Of a stretch of DNA of 64,000 nt, positions 22,589-30,903 are shown one piece after another. The translations under genes and the position numbers were made by a program. The notes below the pieces were generated by a model that did not search any database, was not told the DNA's origin, and saw only the letters and a program-made list of their open reading frames with translations. Each line of letters opens with the position of its first letter. The stretch's first letter is position 1. This DNA comes from Gyrodactylus bullatarudis (taxonomy: Eukaryota; Platyhelminthes; Monogenea; Gyrodactylidea; Gyrodactylidae), in assembly GCA_012064415.1 (NCBI GenBank), contig SSNU01000200.1:1-64000 (forward strand), in the 5' to 3' direction.

Positions 22589-25500
22589 TTAAGTTGATAG
22601 AAATTCGTCAAGTATCGTCATTCGCTTCTTTTCGCATATGGCCATTTTTTCCTGTAATTCAGCTCTGTTTGTTTTTTCCGTCTGTTCAATCATCCAGGAA
22701 AGGCTCTCAACTTCGGCTTCCAGCATAGCCTTTTCGAAAAATAAGATTAAATTTTTATTTGAAATTTCAAAGATTCAAGCGTATGATCCGCAATAAAAAT
22801 AATTACTCCAGAATGCACGTTTGTTTTTTCTAAACTTTTTAAAATGAATCTAAAATGTTCCTCAATACCAACACCTTTCTCCAAAGCTTCTTCTAGACGT
22901 TTTGTTACTGAGATAGTCAAGTAACAGTGGATGAGACGCTTGTAACCTGAACTCTCTTCAATTTAATCTAAAAACCTTAGCATACCTTTTGGTCCATATC
23001 TAAACAATCATTCAAATTAAATAAACCCTATCTAGTAATAAGTAGATGAAAAAATAAATAAATTTCATTAATCTTAGGTGTTTTATGCAAGTTTAGATAT
23101 CTCATTGAGAGTTTTTAGTATTTTTGAGATATTTTTAGCGTGAATTTTAAAATAGATTATGTGACATTTTTTCGGACCTGCCTAATAACTGAGAATTTCT
23201 GACTTTGAATAAGCGTCCTGAATTGGTTGAATTTTCTGAAAGGGTATTTTGTATACCTAATATACTGCTATAACCGTGCGGTTCGTTAGTAAATAGTAAA
23301 TTATCATCCAAAATACGTCCAAGAAACTTATTTGCATTCTTAGTCAACAATCTGTTTAACGTTTCGACTGTGACTTTCATTCCTAAATGCTAGAAATTAG
23401 GTTTGAGAAAAAAACCCCATTAAGTTAGATTTGTAATTGTAAGATGGTAGTGTAATAATAATCCTCTGATGATAGTTCAAACCAATTCACTTCATTTTAA
23501 GAGAAATTAAAATAAAATTAATTGAAATAAATGACTCACTTGCTGATATTCGAATAGTTTAATTCGAAACAACTGATTGGGATAATAGGCGTATGGATAA
23601 GTGTACTTTAAGGTATGACGACAATTTTCCAATGTTTTCAATGCTAATGATAAGTACTGCCAATCAATCCAAGTACCTTCGTTATTTTTGACTTTTTCAT
23701 TTATGTGCTCTTCAATGCGAAGCTTTTGTCCACGCTCAAGTCTAAGGCTTCGATCATGATTTTCCCACTGTAGAAAAAAAAATTTCTTGTCAACTATTAT
23801 CCTAGATTATCTATAACAATTACGATTGTTTTATTATATAATATGACTTATGAGTGTATTATCAATGATAAACTTAGATTGGAAAAATTTATTTTTTTCC
23901 CTCAATCAATCAGATTTAGGTATATTTCTAAACCAATTGTATTCTCTTCCTCTTAGAGGAAAAAGATCCCGAGCAACAACAAGACCATACAAGATTACTT
24001 CAAGCCGAATACATGAGGAACACATTTCAATCCCATTGGCAAATCGAAGGTGAATGAAAGCGATTGGTCAGAATGGAGCAGTGTACTTCATTCATTAAAA
24101 ATTATGTATAAATATTACGTGTCGGTGTAAGGTCTGATGAGAACCGACGAAAATAAAAGCTTTTATTCACCCTAAACTCGTCGTTCTACTAACCAGCATG
24201 ACTAGCAGTCAGCAACAAGCAAACATTTTCCAAGAAATAAGGCAGCTTTTGACCAGAAACAATTGTATTCTGTTTAATTCAATCTTAATTAAAATAGTCA
24301 ATCAGTAAAAATTTTGATTGGTGTATTTTCAAGGTGTACTTTTCTAACTTGAATATATTCAAGAGAATATTTAGGGGACATTGATAAAAGGTGCGTGGAA
24401 TGCATAAAATTATTCGATAATCAAGTAAATATTGCATCATTTTTTCAAATCGATAAAGAAAATTATCTAAAAATATACTCACTCTTTGGTAATAGAATAG
24501 GTAGCGTTGGAGAGACTCTCTTGTCTTGGTTCCTTCGTCTTTTGCATCATTTTCGCTGTACTTGCTGCAGGCATAAAACTGGGATGATTGATGGCTACCC
24601 CAATCTGGAAATGGAAAGTTTCAGAAAATCCAATATTTGGTTGCGAATCTAGGGAAGGGACTTACTCGCCAAGCATATCCAGCAAAAATCATGGCCACAT
24701 TTTGAACATTGCTATGAATAAGAAATAAATATTAACTTGATTAATTGTATTTTTAATTAATCTGATATTTATCTACAAAATTTCATCAACCTATTGAAAA
24801 TTATGAGATTCTGGAAGCAAAATATGTTTGGACCCGTAGGAAATTTGTAGGAAAAATATTGCTCGATTCTGATTGGCCGACAAATACACAATTTCTATCG
24901 GTCTATTAATTATGATTTTTGAGGTAGAAATGCTAGAAGAAGCGCTTTGGAGAAAGTTTTTGGTATTGAGAAAGATTTTAAATTCATTTTAAAAAGTTTG
25001 CGGAATTCGGAGTCCAAATTTCGAACCCTATCTTGACTACGGATCTGGAATTCTCTGTGATCTCCCTGTTGGCACTTCCAAAAAGCTCGAACGTATTCAA
25101 TACATTTATCTCAGAACATGCTTCGGCCCACTACCTTATTATGATTTACTTGAGCGGGCTAAATTATTTCCTCTCTGGCTTAGACGCATCTCAGCCTCTG
25201 CGTTCCTGTACTCTAAGTATGCTACTCAACCAAATGGCCGTTAAAACCTGCGCTCAGCAAGGGGATACTCTATACTACTTAATGTACTCCTCCCCCTTCG
25301 CACAAGATTTCAAATTAACTTTTCTCAGTTTAAAGATAAATCATTGCCAAAATTTGTTCATATTTAATATCATTTGTACCAGATGATCACGATATGCTTA
25401 ATAATTATTTCAAATAAAAATCTAGTATATATTAAATACATCCTATTATTTTCGAGATGATTATCTAATTTGTGCTATTATATCTGGATCTGGTTTAATG

Positions 25501-27662
25501 CCCTTTGACTCTACCCTGGTTGACATATAAATAAATACAATGCGAAATTTTTGTGCACTTCCATTGGTTGAGTTGATTGTGATAGTATTTATATGTCAAC
25601 CAGGATAGAGTCTGAAGAGACCTGGCGAAATATTATAACATTAATCACTATAATATACGTCTGTTGTCTCTAACCTTCCCCCGTGAGTTCAGAACCCAAT
25701 AATAGTAATATTTTTGATGAAGTTCGACAATATTATCGTTCAAAAGAATATTTCTGTCGATCTCAAGCCAGAGGACAACATAAATGTCAGATAGTAGACG
25801 AGCAACGTTATGAAAAAACTTGATAATGATCCAAGTTGAGTAGTAGTTGTAAGCCACAGTTGTGAATACTATATGATGATAAGATTTCTATGATAGTTTA
25901 TCGACAACCAAAGAACACCTGTTAATTTTTTCACGCACAGTAACATGAGATATTGGTTATTTTGTGTGACTTTTTCAAGAATCTAATATGAAAAAAAACT
26001 TTACAATACACTTTGATAAAATAACCAAGATTAGTAAAATTTATTTTTCCATCTATTTATTAGAAGATGGGAAATTCAATAGAAAATCTACTTTCTTATG
26101 CTTATTAAATGTAATTCTCATTTAGAATAGTTTTATATTAATTGTGAGTCATTTTCCCAATTGTTTTTATTATCGTCTTCATATAGGAATATTAGTATCA
26201 GTAGTTGGACCATATTCGTACAAAGAGCTACTTAACAAATCAAATCTCCACTCTATTTGGATGAGAAGGATTGTCTCTTCTGCAGCACTTTACCATAAGA
26301 TTCCTCCTCCTCATGACCGCCGTTATCATCTACGCTCTTCAAGAGGTTTTACAATACTATTGACTACCCTGCAACCCCTCAGACACAGATTCCAATTAAA
26401 CTTAAAAGTTTTTTAAAAAAAATCTCACAGATTGTAAATATTATTCCAAACTTTGTACCAGATACACATAACTATTTTACTAATTTTTTCAAATTAAAAA
26501 AATCTTATTTATTATTATATTGTGGGACAATGTTAGTTCGAAGGGGTTAATTTAGAAAATTCAAATTCTATTTTCACAATTAAATTACTTACCATATGAT
26601 TGCAACCTCCATTTTTCTCTATACAAACTTGACAACTGGGACAATCTTTAGTGTTGGCAGCAATGTAGCTAGCGGTTCCCCCATCATCTTGACATTTGAT
26701 CAGCCATCGTTTCAAGGCATCACAATCAACTGGAGCATGGTATTCCTCACTGCATTTGAAACAATATTCTGAATGACACTGGGTGCATGTAATTTTTCTC
26801 GCCTTTGGTTTTTCCAATGCATGAACAATGACGGGACAATTTGCTTGAATGCAAAACCGGAGACTTGGATGAGATTCGACCAGAAATAATAATTGGGATC
26901 TCTTGAACAGGTCTCGAGTGCTCTTGTCAATCATGAGATTAACAAAGTCATCAACAATTCGAATGCTGCAATTTTCTGACATGCAACTAATCTGAGTAAT
27001 TTCTGGGTATAATTCAAATTTGATCTTAAGGTAAGCTTGCCAACAATCTGTGCAGAATCTATGTCCACAAGACATGCCAAGGAGTTTATTATTTTTCAAC
27101 TTGAGGTTACCAAAAGATAAGATTTTCTCAGTTTCCTCGTCTAATAACTCTTGCGAGGATCTGAAACAAATTCGACATTCTTCACTAGGGTTGATTGGCT
27201 TCATGCGAGTTATTGGCAGACTTTCAGAAGATGGAGAGGCTATCCTCTGGGCAGTTTGAAAGGCTAAATTTAAATCATAACTGTCGGAAATTGATATAAC
27301 ATTTTTGCCTTTAGGAATAAAATCGGCATCTGAAAGAGCTTTGAATGGATCAAATTTAAAATTCTTCAAGGAAACTTCAACATTCCAGTTATTTCTAGCC
27401 AGAATGGCAATTACGATACTTTTCGGTAGCTAATGAGATAAATAAAATAACATTAAAAACATACATCAAGGGCATTTGTGAAAGTCAAGACATCATGGTT
27501 TATAATTGATTCAACATCACTCAATACAATTTCTTCATAATTAAAAAACTCTGATTTTGTCATATACAAATCTGGTTTATAAAGTAATACATCAGGGTCG
27601 TTGCCATCATGTGGATAATCGTAATCATCGTAATAGTCTGAACTAGAGTTGCTGTCTGGCAT
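22589..27662 (-). CDS. ARIH2: RBR-type E3 ubiquitin ligase ariadne-2 (ARIH2), 6 exons, 523 aa
   Basis: Exons in transcript order: 27,662-27,465; 27,429-26,593; 24,711-24,666; 24,604-24,483; 23,767-23,540; 22,729-22,589. All junctions are GT-AG and phases close to 523 codons (human ARIH2 about 493). Acidic N-terminus ([11 protein letters not shown]); RING1 from about residue 151 (EECRICF...[10 protein letters not shown]); IBR with [16 protein letters not shown]2 [20 protein letters not shown], in which Cys342 of 'GGC' is the expected catalytic thioester cysteine, continuing [16 protein letters not shown] in exon 3. The Ariadne domain follows: [56 protein letters not shown], all characteristic of ARIH2 rather than ARIH1. 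It ubiquitinates substrates with neddylated cullin-5 ligases in other animals. Introns range from 35 nt to about 1.9 kb; the long ones hold repeats. It diverges from COG4. A Met farther upstream is open but less likely. Confidence 0.94.
22757..22935 (-). repeat. Protein-coding-like relic inside ARIH2 intron 5
   Basis: The minus strand reads [20 protein letters not shown], then [20 protein letters not shown], then about 25 more residues to a stop. A diverged copy of the middle ([19 protein letters not shown]) occurs on the plus strand near 24,940-25,008 in intron 2 of the same gene. It cannot belong to ARIH2: exon 5 ends EYQQ and exon 6 continues AMLEAEVE exactly as in the family. I do not recognise the protein; a transposon ORF piece is most likely. 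Confidence 0.5.
23035..23260. repeat. Repeat shared with the interior of the 16-kb Merlin-like element
   Basis: TAATAAGTAGATGAAAA, AGTTTAGATATCTC and GACCTGCCTAATAACTGAGA occur in the same order and spacing as in 16,405-16,620. It lies in ARIH2 intron 5. The 77-codon minus ORF overlapping it (23,147-23,380) is not an ARIH2 exon. Confidence 0.65.
23982..24258 (+). mobile_element. Hammerhead-bearing retroelement unit in ARIH2 intron 4
   Basis: About 275 bp nearly identical to 38,207-38,482; both start near GACCATACA(A/T)GATTAC and end just after CAGCTT(T/A)TGACCAG. It has a hammerhead-like motif at 24,128-24,176 and, at 24,204, ATG opening the ORF head [17 protein letters not shown], which ends with the unit. 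Equal borders in two unrelated sites show a discrete mobile unit, not an accidental truncation. Confidence 0.75.
24128..24176 (+). ncRNA. Hammerhead ribozyme-like motif (copy 3)
   Basis: TAAGGT, core CTGATGA, GAACCGAC, GAA, palindromic stem III AATAAAAGCTTTTATT, C, ACCCTA. Stem I has one mismatch (A against C) compared with the perfectly paired copy at 38,354-38,400. Confidence 0.65.
25120..25390 (+). pseudogene. LINE ORF C-terminal fragment in ARIH2 intron 2
   Basis: One plus-strand frame reads [20 protein letters not shown], then after one stop [20 protein letters not shown], then RFQINFSQF. The 'LL-RA-L-PLWLRR ... NLRS-RGYS-LL' pattern is the classic tail of LINE reverse transcriptases and matches the copy at 26,200-26,420. 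An overlapping 117-codon open frame in another frame is a shadow. It lies sense-antisense to ARIH2 in its longest intron. Confidence 0.7.
25510..25756 (+). mobile_element. Hammerhead-bearing retroelement unit, subfamily B
   Basis: Contains a hammerhead-like motif at 25,606-25,652 and, from 25,682, an ORF head [20 protein letters not shown] (start codon now GTG). The head is homologous to SVDSSNNNILDEVRQHYRS at 50,585. A separate inverted repeat (CTACCCTGGTTGACATATA near 25,511 with TATATGTCAACCAGGATAG near 25,590) overlaps stem I. It lies in ARIH2 intron 2. Confidence 0.6.
25606..25652 (+). ncRNA. Hammerhead ribozyme-like motif (copy 4, subfamily B)
   Basis: TAGAGT, CTGAAGA, GACCTGGC, GAA, imperfect stem III (ATATTATAACATTAAT), C, ACTATA. 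Stem I pairs at five of six positions. The core is intact. Confidence 0.55.
26200..26450 (+). pseudogene. LINE ORF C-terminal fragment (second copy in ARIH2 intron 2)
   Basis: Reads [20 protein letters not shown], then [11 protein letters not shown], then [20 protein letters not shown]. It aligns end to end with the fragment at 25,120-25,390 and like it continues into a similar AT-rich tail. Open for 90 codons, but only as the truncated 3' end of a non-LTR element. Confidence 0.7.
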
Positions 27663-27803
27663 CAATGATTTATGGTCAAAAGATATGCTAAAAAAACTTT
27701 CCAAAAAATGAAACAATTTAAAAAAGTGCGTAATATAAATGTTGTTTTTTAAAAAATATCTTGATTTAAATTCATTTGTTTTGTTATCATTCTTTTTCAA
27801 CTG
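27663..27803. promoter_or_regulatory. Shared promoter region of ARIH2 and COG4
   Basis: Only 141 bases separate the two divergent start codons. The segment is AT-rich with no obvious TATA box at a standard position. Since both 5' untranslated regions must fit here, it is a compact bidirectional promoter by inference. Confidence 0.6.
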
Positions 27804-29933
27804 ATGACTTCATATGAATTAATTAAATATTCAGATCTAAGCTCTATAGCAGAGAAAATACATAATAGACAGACAGTAATCAAAGAGGAAATTAATAATA
27901 TTGTAAATAGTAACCTCCATCACAAGGAAAATTTTAAAAACATCCTGCAGAGCAAAATAAATCTAGATGAGATTGCTTCCCAAGTTAGATTCCTCAAAAC
28001 TAAGACTCTCAATTCATCAGAGAACTTTCAGAAGATTAGCTCTCGTGTTAATAGGCTAGATAGTACTCAACTGAAAGTTAATGATACGATAAGTCAGATT
28101 GAAAAAATTATGTTTATAAAAACAGCATCTTTGAAATTAAATCAGTGCATGTCAACTCAAAATTATGATACTTCATGTGACCTAATTTACGAACTGGACA
28201 AGATTGAAGATAAAAACTTTCACCTGGCTGAAAAACTTTATAAAAACGAAGATTTTTATCCCGAAATTCAAATGATTCCAACTCACAAGAAGAATCTCAA
28301 AGTCTTTTTGGTAGAGAAATTTCATAACGAAATACAAGCAAGGAATGATGAAATTTGTAAAAAGGTTTGTTCTTATCTTGTTAAAATTGGAGAACGTGAA
28401 ATACCGATGGAATATTTTGCCAAATACCTCTGTGAGCTGATCGGAGACAAGATTAAACCAGATCCCACTGTACAATTTAAAGATTCCAAATACTATGTTC
28501 AGCAAATCATCAAATGTATTGAATCACATGCGTTTATTATAAAGTCATATAAAAAGTTTCTTGAGGAAACCTTTGGATCGGATAATTATGCTAATTTGAT
28601 CAGTGAAATTCTGAATCATTTCAGTATTACATTTGGAAAGGAGTTGAAGAGTTATTACTCTTCAGGAAATTTTACCGAGTTGGTCGAATATTGTTCTGCA
28701 AGAAAAGAAGTAATGTATGAAAATTTATCGCAGAAAGAAGTTGACGAAAAATCAGCGTCTGTTGAATCGGTAATTTTTGAGATGGGGGTTATCTTATCAA
28801 GGTATAACCTATTCGCTCAATTCATCAAAGCTTATAACCAGACAATACAAATCAAAGTAAATATTGAACGGGACTACTTGGTGTTTTTACGCTTCAATTT
28901 CAGTGAAATGATGGATAAGGCTGAGAAACGAGATGAATTTGATCCATCTGAAAATCGCATTATTGCCATTGATGATAGCTTGTTTATTTTCAAAAAGATT
29001 CTCAACTACAGCATTTCGACAAATTGTATTAATCTAATTTCCAAGAGTATTGCTCTCGGCGAGAATGTAATCTCAAATAGGATCATTAAAAAGTATCGAT
29101 CAAAAATTCTTAAAGGAATCAATGGCAACTGGCTCACTCAGTTGACTTCAAGGACATCTCAATCAACTCTGAATGGAGGTCTAAAAATGATAACTCACAA
29201 TAAGAAAGTAGTCTATCTGGCCATTCTCAACTCCCTAGTGACATTCAAGGTTGATATTGAAAAGACAATAAACGAATTAAAAGCAGATTTTCTAAAGACC
29301 TCATTCAATAAAAACTCAAACGATTGGAATGAATTGTATCTTCATTTAGATTCCATGAAGATAAAAATAATCCAAGACCTAGATGGTATCATTGAAAGTG
29401 GATTTAAAAGTATTAACGAGACTATTATCAAGGCGAAATTGATCAATTTAGATTCCTTTAAGAAAGCATCGTACGTTTTGAATCAAGAGTCATTGGATGA
29501 TTTTTTCATCAACGACCCATGGGTTAAAGCCTACATTACATTTATAAATGTACAAGTTAAAAATCTACAGAATAGCCTTGAGAAAGAAAACTTTATACGA
29601 TTCCTGGATAATTTTGTCTACGAATTAACAATTGAATTAGAAAAACAGATTTCAATCAAAGTATTTAACTTTCATGGGGGAATTCAATTGGACAAGGAGA
29701 TTAGACTTTTGAATCAATTCTTCACGCATATTGGGAACTGGAGTGTCCGAGAAAAGTTTACAAGAATCAATCAAATTTTGATATTACTCACCCTTGAAAG
29801 TTTAGATGAAGGTCCTGGTTATTGGAAGGAAAATACTTGGAAGTTGGCGCCCAATGAGATCAAGAGATTTCTCATTCTCAGAGAAGACTTCAAACAGTCA
29901 GATATACAAAAGATGCAGATAGATTTGAATTAA
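27804..29933 (+). CDS. COG4: Conserved oligomeric Golgi complex subunit 4 (COG4), 709 aa, intronless
   Basis: A single uninterrupted frame. The N-terminal coiled-coil region contains SSRVNRLDSTQLKVNDTISQ, corresponding to 'VRQLDLAKNR' in other animals; the C-terminus has the most diagnostic blocks: NDPWVKAYI, FNFHGGIQLDKEIRLL, NWSVREKFTRINQILILL, and the final WKLAPNEIKRFLILREDFK, matching the conserved COG4 ending. Human COG4 is about 785 residues, so this is slightly short. The protein is part of lobe A of the COG tether and acts at Golgi membranes in retrograde vesicle docking, interacting with SNAREs and SM proteins. It is divergent from ARIH2 and convergent with NDUFB9. Absence of introns contrasts with its neighbours. 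Confidence 0.95.
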   Translation: MTSYELIKYSDLSSIAEKIHNRQTVIKEEINNIVNSNLHHKENFKNILQSKINLDEIASQVRFLKTKTLNSSENFQKISSRVNRLDSTQLKVNDTISQIEKIMFIKTASLKLNQCMSTQNYDTSCDLIYELDKIEDKNFHLAEKLYKNEDFYPEIQMIPTHKKNLKVFLVEKFHNEIQARNDEICKKVCSYLVKIGEREIPMEYFAKYLCELIGDKIKPDPTVQFKDSKYYVQQIIKCIESHAFIIKSYKKFLEETFGSDNYANLISEILNHFSITFGKELKSYYSSGNFTELVEYCSARKEVMYENLSQKEVDEKSASVESVIFEMGVILSRYNLFAQFIKAYNQTIQIKVNIERDYLVFLRFNFSEMMDKAEKRDEFDPSENRIIAIDDSLFIFKKILNYSISTNCINLISKSIALGENVISNRIIKKYRSKILKGINGNWLTQLTSRTSQSTLNGGLKMITHNKKVVYLAILNSLVTFKVDIEKTINELKADFLKTSFNKNSNDWNELYLHLDSMKIKIIQDLDGIIESGFKSINETIIKAKLINLDSFKKASYVLNQESLDDFFINDPWVKAYITFINVQVKNLQNSLEKENFIRFLDNFVYELTIELEKQISIKVFNFHGGIQLDKEIRLLNQFFTHIGNWSVREKFTRINQILILLTLESLDEGPGYWKENTWKLAPNEIKRFLILREDFKQSDIQKMQIDLN

Positions 29934-29993
29934 TTTCTAATAAATATATTCTTTATTCTATTCAGTATTAGTATACACATTAAATTGAATAGC
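29934..29993. terminator. Overlapping poly(A) signals of COG4 and NDUFB9
   Basis: Sixty bases separate the two stop codons. A plus-strand AATAAA lies at 29,939-29,944, only five bases after the COG4 stop; a minus-strand AATAAA (TTTATT on plus) lies at 29,952-29,957. Cleavage 10-30 bases downstream of each would make the two 3' ends overlap by a few tens of bases. Confidence 0.65.
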
Positions 29994-30495
29994 TTAGTGA
30001 GCAGGCTCATATTTTCCATATTTCTTTTCCCATCGGTCAGCAAATTCTTTCTTTCTTTGCTCTCTACGGGCAAAGTAGTCTGGGTACATGGCCTTTTCTT
30101 CTTGAGACCAAAGATCCAAAAATGCATCTGGTCGATTTGTCATTTTTTCATAGGCAGCTCCATCAGGAGAAGTTGGGTCTTGATTTTTAAAAATTATTAT
30201 AGAGCTTACAAACAAACTTATCTGTCCTTGTTGCTTCAAACTCTTTCCATCCCTTTTCAAGTAAAGCTTTTGCTTTAACTTCATCAGTTATATTTCTATT
30301 CTCTTCAAATCTCTGACGCAAAAGAATTGCGTTATATCGAAATTCCCTCCTGTGATACAATGATGAAAACCAAACTTACCAGTCGAGTGATTTCATTCGA
30401 AGATCATACAAAGCTTCTTTATAAAGTCTGCATACCTTTTGGGCATGCGGAATCATTTTGTAACGAAGATGATTAGGTAAAGTAGGTCCAATCAT
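29994..30495 (-). CDS. NDUFB9: NADH dehydrogenase (complex I) subunit NDUFB9, LYR family, 146 aa
   Basis: Exons: 30,495-30,380; 30,349-30,210; 30,178-29,994. Introns are only 30 nt (GTAAGTTTGG...ATCACAG) and 31 nt (GTAAGC...ATCAAG); phases close to 146 codons. The N-terminus has the LYR-type motif VCRLYKEALYDL; the C-terminal part DPTSPDGAAYEK... and SQEEKAMYPDYFARREQRKK matches 'SPGGTSYE' and 'SEKAMYPDYFAKREQWKK' of animal NDUFB9 (B22). Vertebrate proteins are about 179 residues, so the tail is shortened. It is an accessory subunit of the membrane arm of mitochondrial complex I. Presence of this gene argues for a respiring mitochondrion, which excludes microsporidia and anaerobic parasites. 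Confidence 0.93.
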
Positions 30496-30903
30496 TTTTG
30501 TCAAAATTTTTTTTAAATTGTGATACTATCTCAACAAAATAAACGATTGAACCAATTAAAAGTTTAGACTTTTAATGAGTCACGATAAATATAAACCTAT
30601 CTTTAAAAAAATTTAAATTTCACTCGAAAAATTAATTATCTGTGAAATTTATTATAGTCAAAATAAATAATTTTGTCTCATGTTCTATGTATTTTTCAAT
30701 CTTGACTCAATATTTTTGTTGTGCCACATTTAAAATTTATTGAATACAATATATACTTTATAGTAGCAATTTGATAAATAAAAAACATATACATATTTGT
30801 AATTGAGTTGCTTTTCTAAAGCAGTCATTATTTATTTAAACAAGCTTTGGTTTAAAAATCTTTGATTAATTTGTTATTATAGACTAATTTTAGATTATTT
30901 AAA
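30496..30903. promoter_or_regulatory. Divergent intergenic region NDUFB9 / PH-domain gene
   Basis: 408 bases of very AT-rich sequence between divergent start codons; no ORF. It presumably contains both promoters. No specific element could be named. Confidence 0.45.

Noticed and set aside
23147..23380. 77-codon minus-strand ORF as an ARIH2 exon
   Set aside because: ARIH2 reads directly from EYQQ (exon 5) to AMLEAEVE (exon 6); this ORF overlaps a repeat shared with the 16-kb element.
23982..24258. Solo LTR of a Ty3/gypsy-type retrotransposon
   Set aside because: No TG...CA ends, no tRNA primer site, and the ORF head lies inside the unit; the hammerhead motif favours a Penelope-type repeat.
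25033..25386. 117-codon plus-strand open frame as a gene
   Set aside because: The LINE-tail pattern lies in the overlapping frame and matches another copy at 26.2 kb; the long frame is a shadow.
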